This document shows positions 20,551-28,520 of a stretch of 64,000 nucleotides of DNA, piece after piece. The first letter of the stretch is position 1. The number at the start of each line of letters is the position of its first letter. A program made the translations under genes and the position numbers. The notes below the pieces were generated by a model. The model searched no databases. It was given only the letters and a program-made list of their open reading frames with translations, and was not told the origin of the DNA. The stretch is from positions 4,122,118 to 4,186,117 of the forward strand of contig NZ_JAIFZO010000002.1 of NCBI RefSeq assembly GCF_026341275.1, written 5' to 3'. The DNA comes from Streptomyces ortus (GTDB taxonomy: Bacteria > Actinomycetota > Actinomycetes > Streptomycetales > Streptomycetaceae).

Positions 20551-20868
20551 GTGGCGCAGCGTGTCGTAGTGACTCTCTCCGACGACATCGACGGCTCGGA
20601 AGCGGCGGAAACGATCGCCTTCGGTCTGGACGGCAAGTCGTACGAGATCGACCTGAATCCGGCCAATGCCGAGCAGTTGCGCAGGGCGCTGGAGCCGTAC
20701 GTGGAGGCGGGGCGGAAGCGGTCGCGGTCCGGGAAGGCGTACCGGCAGACGGCGGTGGCGCCCGATCCGGCGGCGGTTCGCGCGTGGGCGCAGTCCAACA
20801 AGCTGGAGGTGCCTGCGCGGGGGCGGATTCCCAAGCGGGTGTATGAGGCTTTTACCGCTGCGCAGTAG
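20551..20868 (+). CDS. lsrL: Lsr2-family nucleoid-associated protein LsrL
   Basis: 105-residue Lsr2-type protein: an N-terminal dimerisation domain (residues about 1-58, AQRVVVTLSDDIDGSEA...) and a C-terminal DNA-binding domain with the minor-groove RGR motif at 90-92 (ARGRIP). The GTG at 20551 follows acgaaggga. Lsr2 proteins silence A+T-rich and acquired DNA. Streptomyces carry two paralogues; the one next to the purSQL operon (SCO4076) is LsrL, the less studied copy, so that name follows from position. Confidence 0.9.
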   Translation: MAQRVVVTLSDDIDGSEAAETIAFGLDGKSYEIDLNPANAEQLRRALEPYVEAGRKRSRSGKAYRQTAVAPDPAAVRAWAQSNKLEVPARGRIPKRVYEAFTAAQ

Positions 20869-20965
20869 GGGCGGGGCGGTTCCCTGCGGGGTGGTTCCCT
20901 GCGGGGCGGTTCCCCGCGGGGCGGTTCCCCGCGGGGCGGTTCCCCGCGGGGCGGTTGCCTGCCGG
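20869..20965. repeat. 15-bp tandem repeat downstream of lsrL
   Basis: About six head-to-tail units of gggcggttccctgcg with C/T variation, starting just after the lsrL stop. Each unit contains gttccc, so the array may derive from the nearby gttccccgcgcccc family. Confidence 0.75.
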
Positions 20966-21043
20966 GGGAGGCGGGGAGCTCGGCCGCTCGGGGGTCGGGC
21001 TCCTGCGGGTGCGTGTGCGTGTGCCGTGTGCGGCTGCGCTTGT

Positions 21044-21136
21044 GCGCCGTTCCCCGCGCCCCCGGGTGGGTGAGGGTGATGTCGGTCGTCGGTGGCGGGT
21101 TCGTCGGGGTTGAGCGCGCCGTTCCCCGCGCCCCTG
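21044..21136. repeat. Two copies of the gcgccgttccccgcgcccc repeat, 72 bp apart
   Basis: Copies at 21044-21063 and 21116-21136, each followed by gggtgggtg; a degenerate third lies near 21190-21211. The 72-bp spacing shows that repeat plus flank was duplicated in tandem. Confidence 0.7.
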
Positions 21137-21336
21137 GGTGGGTGGGGGTGGATGTCGGTCGATGGGAGCGGGTCCGTAGGGGTTGAGCTCGTCGCTCCGC
21201 GCGCCCCTGCGTGGGTGTGGTTGTCGGGGGTCATGCGGGCCTGGGGGTAGTCGACTTGCGTTCTACCCCCGGCAATCGGCTAGAGTTCGGAGCACGCCGA
21301 GGGGCAAGGCCGAAAGGCCCGGCTCACCGGAGTCAC

Positions 21337-21408
21337 GCGGGTGTAGTTCAGTAGCAGAACATCCCCCTTCCAGGGGGAAGGCGCAGTGTGCAATTCCTGT
21401 CACCCGCT
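21337..21408 (+). tRNA. tRNA-Gly (anticodon TCC)
   Basis: Acceptor stem gcgggtg/cacccgc, anticodon loop ctTCCag, discriminator T, no encoded CCA. The T-loop (gcaattc) departs from the usual ttcraat form. Followed 79 bp later by tRNA-Gly(GCC). Confidence 0.93.
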
Positions 21409-21487
21409 CTGCATCGCCGGTCCGGTCGTTCTTACGATCAGGTAGGCTGATGCTCGCGCCGATCGGTGAAAGCCGGTCGGAGGCAAT

Positions 21488-21560
21488 GCGGACGTAGCTC
21501 AGTTGGTAGAGCGCAACCTTGCCAAGGTTGAGGTCGCCAGTTCGAACCTGGTCGTCCGCT
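21488..21560 (+). tRNA. tRNA-Gly (anticodon GCC), copy 1
   Basis: Acceptor stem gcggacg/cgtccgc, anticodon loop ttGCCaa, T-loop ttcgaac, discriminator T, encoded CCA at 21561-21563. Identical to the gene at 25568. Confidence 0.95.
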
Positions 21561-21564
21561 CCAT

Positions 21565-21600
21565 GAAAGAGACCCCGGTCATATGACCGGGGTCTCTTTC
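21565..21600. terminator. Perfect 36-bp palindromic terminator
   Basis: gaaagagaccccggtcat joined to its exact reverse complement, directly after tRNA-Gly(GCC) copy 1. Confidence 0.85.
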
Positions 21601-21693
21601 ATGTGCGGGCACGTTCGCACCCCTGACATTTGTCATGTGCGGCGGTGACAGCGCGCACTGCCGAACCCCGCCGTCGGCCGGGACGCTTGAGTC

Positions 21694-22707
21694 ATGAATA
21701 CGAATGAGCCCGTGATCGAGGTCACTGATCTCCGACGCGTCTACGGGGGAGGGTTCGAGGCGGTCCGAGGGGTCTCCTTCGAAGTCGCCCGGGGCGAACT
21801 CTTCGCACTGCTCGGCACCAACGGCGCGGGCAAGACCTCCACCGTCGAACTCATCGAGGGCCTCGCCAAGCCGGCCGGCGGCCAGGTGCGCGTCCTCGGC
21901 CACGACCCGTACAGCGAACGTTCCGCCGTCCGGCCGCGTATCGGCCTCATGCTCCAGGAGGGCGGCTTCCCCTCCGAGCTGACCGTCGCGGAGACCGTAC
22001 GGATGTGGGCCGGCTGCACGAGCGGAGCCCGGCCCGAGAGCGAGGCGCTGTCACTGGTCGGCCTCACCCGCCGGGCCGGCGTACGCGTGAAGCAGCTGTC
22101 CGGCGGCGAGAAGCGCCGCCTGGACCTGGCACTCGCGCTGCTCGGACGGCCCGAGGTGCTCTTCCTGGACGAGCCGACCACCGGCCTCGACGCCGAAGGG
22201 CGCCAGGAGACCTGGGAGTTGGTGCGCGAACTGCGCGCCCAGGGCACGACCGTGCTGCTCACCACCCACTACCTGGAGGAGGCGGAAGGGCTCGCGGACC
22301 GGCTCGCGATCCTGCACGCCGGACGGATCGCGGTCTCCGGCACCCCGGCCGAGGTGACCGCCTCGCAGCCGTCGCGGATGTCGTTCGAACTGCCCGCCGG
22401 CTACTTCCCCGGCGATCTGCCGCCGCTCGACTCCCTCGGCGTCACCGGGCACGAGGTCTTCGGACGCGTGATCCGGCTGCGTACGAACGAGCTGCAGCGG
22501 GCCGCCACCGGGCTGCTGACGTGGGCCGAGCGGACCGGTGTCGAGCTGCGGGGGCTCGACATCCGGTCGGGGTCCCTGGAGGAGGCGTTCCTGCGCATCG
22601 CGCGGCACGTCTCGGACCAGGAGGACCAGGAGGCCCAGACGGAACAGGCAGGCCTGACGGGCCAGGCAGGGCAGTCTCAGCCCTCCGAGAAGGAGCACGT
22701 GGCATGA
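21694..22707 (+). CDS. ABC transporter ATP-binding protein (multidrug/antibiotic export type)
   Basis: 337 residues. Walker A GTNGAGKTS at 41-49, a Q-loop in IGLMLQEGGF, the signature LSGGEKRRLDLAL, Walker B VLFLDEPTTGLD and the H-loop in TTHYLEE are all intact. The C-terminal third (about 210-337) matches the extension of DrrA/CcmA-like exporters and ends in a Gln/Gly-rich tail. It powers the membrane protein whose start overlaps its stop by four bases. The downstream histidine kinase and response regulator suggest a self-controlled drug- or lipid-export operon. Substrate unknown. Confidence 0.92.
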   Translation: MNTNEPVIEVTDLRRVYGGGFEAVRGVSFEVARGELFALLGTNGAGKTSTVELIEGLAKPAGGQVRVLGHDPYSERSAVRPRIGLMLQEGGFPSELTVAETVRMWAGCTSGARPESEALSLVGLTRRAGVRVKQLSGGEKRRLDLALALLGRPEVLFLDEPTTGLDAEGRQETWELVRELRAQGTTVLLTTHYLEEAEGLADRLAILHAGRIAVSGTPAEVTASQPSRMSFELPAGYFPGDLPPLDSLGVTGHEVFGRVIRLRTNELQRAATGLLTWAERTGVELRGLDIRSGSLEEAFLRIARHVSDQEDQEAQTEQAGLTGQAGQSQPSEKEHVA

Positions 22708-23510
22708 GCGCGGACACCGTGACCAGGACCGCCGGCCCGGCATCGACCGTGACCGCGGTCGGCCGGATGACCTCCCTCGCCAGGGCGGAACTCACCCTCC
22801 TCGCCCGCAGCAGGGCCACCTTCTTCGCGGCGGTCTTCGTGCCGCTGGTCCTGCCGCTCAGCCTTCGCTCGGCGACCGATGACATGGACCTGAAGGGGGC
22901 CGGCCTCTCGGTGGGCACGGTCATCCTGCCCTCCGCCGTCGGCTTCTCCCTGCTCTTCGCCGTCTACAGCTCGCTGGTGAGCGTCTACGCGGCCCGCCGC
23001 GAGGAACTCGTCCTCAAGCGGCTGCGCACCGGGGAGCTGCGGGACGCCGAGATCCTCATGGGCGCCGCGGTGCCCTCGGTCCTCATAGGCCTCGTGCAGT
23101 GCCTGGTGCTGACGGCCGCCTGCGCGGCGCTCATGGACGTGGGAACGCCCGAAGCGCCTCTCCTCGCCGTCCTGGGACTGCTGCTGGGGCTCATGATGTG
23201 GCCGGCGCTCGCGGCGGTCACCGCCAGCTTCAGCAGGAGCGTGGAGGGCGCCCAGGTCGCCGCGATGCCGCTGCTGCTCGTGTCGATGGTGGGCTCCGGC
23301 ACCGTCGTACCCTTCGAGGTCATGCCCGACCGGCTCGCCTCCCTTTGCGAACTGCTGCCGTTGTCCCCGGTGATCACCCTGATCCGCGGCGGCTGGGCCG
23401 GCAACCTCTCCGCGTACGACGCCCTGGGCGCGCTCGCGACCGCGCTGGCCTGGACCGTTCTCGCGGTGTTTGCTGTACACAAGTGGTTCCGCTGGGAACC
23501 GAGGCGCTGA
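22704..23510 (+). CDS. ABC-2 type transporter permease
   Basis: 268 residues from ATG 22704 (ATGA overlap with the ATPase gene). Six hydrophobic segments: about 40-60, 72-95, 118-142, 150-175, 185-200 and 235-255. The ABC-2 membrane family pattern fits, including the SRSVEGAQVAAMP region before the fifth helix. Forms the exporter channel with the preceding ATPase. Confidence 0.9.
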   Translation: MSADTVTRTAGPASTVTAVGRMTSLARAELTLLARSRATFFAAVFVPLVLPLSLRSATDDMDLKGAGLSVGTVILPSAVGFSLLFAVYSSLVSVYAARREELVLKRLRTGELRDAEILMGAAVPSVLIGLVQCLVLTAACAALMDVGTPEAPLLAVLGLLLGLMMWPALAAVTASFSRSVEGAQVAAMPLLLVSMVGSGTVVPFEVMPDRLASLCELLPLSPVITLIRGGWAGNLSAYDALGALATALAWTVLAVFAVHKWFRWEPRR

Positions 23511-23543
23511 CTGGAACGCGGACGGGGACAGGGACGGTCGGGC

Positions 23544-24902
23544 ATGGGAATCGGGAGTACGGGGATGCGCAGGCCTGGGCGCTGGTGGCGCGGGAAGAGC
23601 ACGCTGGCGAAGGTCGAGACGTACACCCGCTGGTCCTTCCACTTCTTTCCGCTGGTGGAGTTCACCGCGATCGGGCTGCCGGTCTTCGGTCGGGTGGGCA
23701 ACGGTCTCGCCGTCGGGCTGGTCCTGCCGCTGTGCGCCCACGCCGTGCTGTGCGGGGTGACCGCGTCCAGGTCGCTCGACTGGACGCGCGGCACCCGTGC
23801 ACAGCCCGTACGCCTGCTCATCGTGCTCGGCGTGGTCTCCGCGCTGCTGGGAACCGCCGCGATCAGCCTCGTGAAGCACGGGCCGGGCGGCAAGGACCTG
23901 GTGTCGACGATGGTCCCGCTCTGCGTGGGCGTGCTGGCCTTCGGGGCCGGCACCATCGCCCTCGGGGTACGCGGCCGGCTGCGCGTCCTGGGGATCGTGA
24001 CAGGCTTCGCCGCGTATACGGGCGTCATGGCGTTCGCGCTGGGCCTCGACGGGCGTGCCGCGCTGGGAACGGCGTTCGCGGTCCTGCTCGGCGGCGGCGG
24101 CCTCTCCTTCACCTCCGTCTTCTCCGTCTGGCTGCTGGACGCCGTGTACGAGCTGGACGCGGCCCGCGAGACCCGGACCCGGCTCGCCGTCGCCGAGGAA
24201 CGGCTGCGCTTCGGCCGCGACCTGCACGACGTGATGGGCCGCAACCTCGCGGTCATCGCCCTGAAGAGCGAGCTCGCCGTCCAGCTCTCCCGCCGCGAAC
24301 GCCCCGAGGCCGTGGACCAGATGATCGAGGTGCAGCGGATCGCCCGCGAGTCGCAGCGCGAGGTCCGCGAGGTCGTACGGGGCTACCGCGAGGCCGACCT
24401 CGGTGCCGAACTCCACGGCGCACAGGGCGTGTTGACCGCGGCCGGGGTCGACTGCTCGGTGACCGGCTCCGCGACCGGGCTGCCTCCTGCGGTCCAGTCG
24501 GCGCTCGGCTGGGTCGTACGGGAGGCCACCACGAACGTACTGCGGCACGGCGACGCCCGGCGGTGCCGCGTGACGCTGGAACCCGCGGGCCACCACGTGG
24601 TCCTCACGGTCGAGAACGACGGCGTGGAGCGGACCGCCGCGCAGGGGGCGGCCGAGGGGCCGGGTGCGCGCGGCGGAAGGACCGGCGGATCCGGGCTAGC
24701 CGGGCTGCGGGAGCGGCTCGCCGCGGTGGCCGGGACGCTGTGGGCGGGACCCGTCGACGGCGGTCTCTTCCGGGTCGTCGCCGAGGTGCCCCTGCCGCCG
24801 TCCGCCTCCGACGCACCCGCGTCCACCGCACCCGCCGACTCAGCCTCCGCCTCCGCCGTTTCGCGCTCAGTGAGTTCAGTGAGTGAAGAGGTCACCCCAT
24901 GA
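23544..24902 (+). CDS. Two-component sensor histidine kinase (NarL/DesK type)
   Basis: 452 residues. Five or six membrane helices fill residues 35-200 with only short loops, so the sensor probably detects something in the membrane. The HisKA_3 phospho-acceptor is His228 in GRDLHDVMGRN; the ATPase domain has the N-box (REATTNVLRHG) and a GSGLAGLRERL G-box. The tail is Ser/Ala-rich. It starts 33 bp after the permease and overlaps the regulator gene by four bases. Kinases of this type beside ABC-2 exporters often sense the exported drug or membrane stress. Confidence 0.93.
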   Translation: MGIGSTGMRRPGRWWRGKSTLAKVETYTRWSFHFFPLVEFTAIGLPVFGRVGNGLAVGLVLPLCAHAVLCGVTASRSLDWTRGTRAQPVRLLIVLGVVSALLGTAAISLVKHGPGGKDLVSTMVPLCVGVLAFGAGTIALGVRGRLRVLGIVTGFAAYTGVMAFALGLDGRAALGTAFAVLLGGGGLSFTSVFSVWLLDAVYELDAARETRTRLAVAEERLRFGRDLHDVMGRNLAVIALKSELAVQLSRRERPEAVDQMIEVQRIARESQREVREVVRGYREADLGAELHGAQGVLTAAGVDCSVTGSATGLPPAVQSALGWVVREATTNVLRHGDARRCRVTLEPAGHHVVLTVENDGVERTAAQGAAEGPGARGGRTGGSGLAGLRERLAAVAGTLWAGPVDGGLFRVVAEVPLPPSASDAPASTAPADSASASAVSRSVSSVSEEVTP

Positions 24903-25519
24903 CATCCGTACGACCCATCCGGCTGCTGCTCGCCGACGACGAGCACCTCATCCGGGGGGCGCTCGCCGCGCTGCTGGGTCTTGAGGACGATCTGCTGGTG
25001 GTGGCGGAGGCGGCCGGCGGGCCCGAGGCGCTGGCGATGGCGATGGCGCACGAACCCGATGTGGCGGTACTGGATCTGCAGATGCCCGGGGCCGACGGTG
25101 TGAGGGTGGCCACATCGCTGCGGACCGAACTGCCCGCCTGCCGTGTGCTCATCGTGACGAGCCACGGGCGCCCCGGGCATCTCAAGCGGGCGCTGGCGGC
25201 GGGTGTGCGCGGTTTCGTCCCGAAGACCGTGAGCGCACAACGGCTCGCGGAGATCATCCGTACGATCCACGCGGGAAACCGCTATGTCGACCCCGAGTTG
25301 GCCGCCGACGCGATCTCCGCCGGGGATTCGCCGCTCACCGCGCGTGAGGCCGAGGTGCTGGAGCTGGCCTCCGACGGGGCGCCCGTCGCAGAGATCGCGG
25401 AACGGGCCGCGCTCTCGCAGGGGACCGTGCGGAACTATCTGTCGTCGGCCGTGTCCAAACTCGGAGCCGAGAACCGTCACTCGGCGGTGCGTCTCGCGCG
25501 CGAGCGAGGTTGGGTATAG
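24899..25519 (+). CDS. Response regulator, NarL/LuxR family
   Basis: 206 residues: receiver domain with the acidic pair at D13-D14, phospho-acceptor Asp59 (VAVLDLQMPG) and Lys in VPKTV. A LuxR-type helix-turn-helix occupies about 142-200 (LTAREAEVLELASDG...GTVRNYLSSAVSKLG). Partner of the overlapping kinase gene and last gene of the ABC/two-component operon, which it probably regulates. Confidence 0.94.
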   Translation: MTSVRPIRLLLADDEHLIRGALAALLGLEDDLLVVAEAAGGPEALAMAMAHEPDVAVLDLQMPGADGVRVATSLRTELPACRVLIVTSHGRPGHLKRALAAGVRGFVPKTVSAQRLAEIIRTIHAGNRYVDPELAADAISAGDSPLTAREAEVLELASDGAPVAEIAERAALSQGTVRNYLSSAVSKLGAENRHSAVRLARERGWV

Positions 25520-25567
25520 TTGCTCTCGCGCCACGGTGAGAGCCACCCGGTGAAGCCACGGCGCGGC

Positions 25568-25640
25568 GCGGACGTAGCTCAGTTGGTAGAGCGCAACCTT
25601 GCCAAGGTTGAGGTCGCCAGTTCGAACCTGGTCGTCCGCT
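25568..25640 (+). tRNA. tRNA-Gly (anticodon GCC), copy 2
   Basis: Identical over all 73 nt to the gene at 21488, same strand, but without encoded CCA. A TATAGT -10-like box lies about 48 bp upstream, right at the end of the response-regulator gene. Confidence 0.95.
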
Positions 25641-25655
25641 CAAGTGAAGAAGAAA

Positions 25656-25690
25656 GCGGAAACCCCCGGTCGTCGACCGGGGGTTTCCGC
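25656..25690. terminator. Bidirectional hairpin between tRNA-Gly and purC
   Basis: Long stem gcggaaacccccggtcg with its complement around one or two unpaired bases. It sits between convergent tRNA-Gly copy 2 and purC and can serve both. Confidence 0.8.
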
Positions 25691-25722
25691 GTTCACCGCG
25701 GCTCCATGGGGCCGCGGGCCGC

Positions 25723-26622
<900 letters not shown>

Positions 26623-26717
26623 GGTTCCTCCGCGTGGTTCTGGCTGAATGGCTCGATTCTCCCGTATGGGAGGCGCCGCCTCGGCCAGGGGGCTGTGCGG
26701 CACGCGGGGCGGCGGCC

Positions 26718-26761
26718 TCAGTCGCGTCTCAGTCGCGCTTCAGTCGCGCTTCAGTCGCGTT
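26718..26761. repeat. Four 11-bp tandem repeats at a gene end
   Basis: Units of tcagtcgcgct/t. Read on the minus strand each unit carries a TGA. The last unit contains the stop codon of the dimethylformamidase-like gene; the other three follow it. Confidence 0.7.
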
Positions 26762-28271
26762 TGCAGATGCGGTCCAGGAGGTTGGCCGTGGCGCGCTGGA
26801 CCCGGGCGTCGGTGTGCCCCGGCCGGTCCAGGGCCGGGGACCAGGCGAAGGTGCCGGCCGCGAAGACGAGGGCACCGGAGTGCGCGCGGTACAGGGACGT
26901 CTCCTGGTGGCGGATCGTCCCCTCCGTGTCCCGGTACGGGGAGTGGGAGAGGAGGATGCGGCCCTGGTGCTCGGGGAGCGCGACCCGGGGGAAGTAGCGG
27001 TCGGCCTCGCCCGCGACCATGCCCTCCAGCTCGTCGCCCTCATGGGCGCCGGTCGCCTCCCACAGCCAGTGGTCGGCGTTGCGGACGACGAGGGGGTGGG
27101 CCTCGGGGACCCGGCCCGCGTACTGGATCCCCAGAAGCTCCTGCTCCGGGCGGTCGATCTCCCGCCACAGCGCGGGCCTGCCGGGTCCGCGGCGCTTCAG
27201 GCAGGTGAGCAGCCGGTCGGGGGTGCCGGACGGCGAGGGCGCCAGGTCCACCTGCCAGTACATGGTGTTGGCGGAGAGGAAGACGAGCGAGGTGCCCTGC
27301 TCGCGGGCGACGTCCACGGTGCGGCGCATGGTCGTCGACCAGTACTCGTCGTGGCCCGGGAAGACCAGGCCTCGGTAGCGCGTGGGGTCGACGCGGCCGG
27401 CGTGCAGGTCGCGGGCGTCGGCGTAGGCGAGGTCGTAGCCGTAGCGCTCGGCCCAGCGGATGAAGTCGTAGGCGTGGCCCACGTGCAGGGGCAGGCCCGC
27501 GCCCGCGTACGGGCGGTCGAAGGAGACCGTCGTCGCGGCGTCGGCCTCGCCGAGCAGCCGGCCGTCCTCGTCCCACGCGTGGTAGAGACTCGCGCCCGTG
27601 TGCCCGTCCTCCGGGTAGAGGTTGTACGCCTGCCAGGTGATGTCCGGCAGCACGAGCAGCAGGTCGGCGGGGTGGTCGTCGCGGACCGTGAACGGGATGT
27701 GGGAGCGGTACCCGTCGTCGGTGGTGAGGACGGCGACGTACGCGCCGATGCTCCAGTACGACGGGACCTGCAGCCGCCAGGAGAGCCACCAGTGGTGGCA
27801 GGAGACCGTGCGGTCCGCGGTGAGCGGGGCCGGCTGGACGATGCCGGCGAGGCGCGGGCTGGTGGTGATCTTGCTGGCGCCGTCGCCGCCGTAGTGGCCG
27901 ATGCGGTAGATGTCCACGCTGAACTGCTGCGGGGGGTCCACGGTGATGTGGAAGTCGAGGGCCTCGCCGGGGGCTACCGCGCCGGTGGAGGCGAACCCCT
28001 TCACCTGCCGGTGGACGTCGTCGGCGGAACGGGGGCCTCCGTCGTTGGCGCGGGGGGTGGGGACGCGCGGTCCGGAGCTCCGGTAGCGGTCGCGGGTGGT
28101 CGTCGCGCCGGGGGGCGGGGTGGGGTCGACGTACCAGGGGACCACGTGGCCCGTGTCGTCGAAGTACTGCTCGCTGCCGCGCAGCCAGGGGACGGGGCCC
28201 AGGCCGAAGGGGTCCGTGACCGCGTGCGCCAGCGCTCCCGACTCCCATCGGCGGATCTGCTCGGTCCCCAT
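26751..28271 (-). CDS. N,N-dimethylformamidase beta-subunit-like protein
   Basis: 506 residues from ATG 28271, behind gagggagggaacg. The C-terminal two thirds match the large-subunit domain of N,N-dimethylformamidase: a PDITWQAYNLYPEDG segment, SFDRPYAG, WAERYGYDLAYADARDL, and the FPGHDEYWS motif followed by LSANTMYWQ. The known enzyme hydrolyses dimethylformamide to dimethylamine and formate and needs a small alpha subunit. None is encoded nearby, so the true substrate may differ. No signal peptide. Stands alone between purC and a membrane protein. Confidence 0.85.
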   Translation of the reverse strand: MGTEQIRRWESGALAHAVTDPFGLGPVPWLRGSEQYFDDTGHVVPWYVDPTPPPGATTTRDRYRSSGPRVPTPRANDGGPRSADDVHRQVKGFASTGAVAPGEALDFHITVDPPQQFSVDIYRIGHYGGDGASKITTSPRLAGIVQPAPLTADRTVSCHHWWLSWRLQVPSYWSIGAYVAVLTTDDGYRSHIPFTVRDDHPADLLLVLPDITWQAYNLYPEDGHTGASLYHAWDEDGRLLGEADAATTVSFDRPYAGAGLPLHVGHAYDFIRWAERYGYDLAYADARDLHAGRVDPTRYRGLVFPGHDEYWSTTMRRTVDVAREQGTSLVFLSANTMYWQVDLAPSPSGTPDRLLTCLKRRGPGRPALWREIDRPEQELLGIQYAGRVPEAHPLVVRNADHWLWEATGAHEGDELEGMVAGEADRYFPRVALPEHQGRILLSHSPYRDTEGTIRHQETSLYRAHSGALVFAAGTFAWSPALDRPGHTDARVQRATANLLDRICKRD

Positions 28272-28462
28272 GTGACGTTCCCTCCCTCGTACGTCCTTGC
28301 CCACACGTGCCCCCGTGCACGGGTGAGCCCAGCACATCACATTACGCATGCGTGCCGTTACGGTTCGTCGCGAATTACTTACGGGGGTGGGCGCGTTGCG
28401 GCGTGCGGGGTGCCGGGAGTTGGGGGGTGCCTTGCGGCGTGCGGGTGGTTGGGGTGGCGAGT

Positions 28463-28483
28463 GCGCGGTTCCTCGCGCCCCTG
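28463..28483. repeat. Variant copy of the intergenic repeat (gcgcggttcctcgcgcccctg)
   Basis: One internal C-to-T change relative to the other copies. Followed by gggtggg like the copy at 21116. Confidence 0.6.
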
Positions 28484-28520
28484 GGTGGGCCCGGGTGAGC
28501 CGGGGGAGCCGGGGGCGGGG

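Noticed and set aside
22677-24596. 639-codon minus-strand frame
   Set aside because: Lies opposite the permease and histidine kinase genes; no ribosome site and shadow-type composition.
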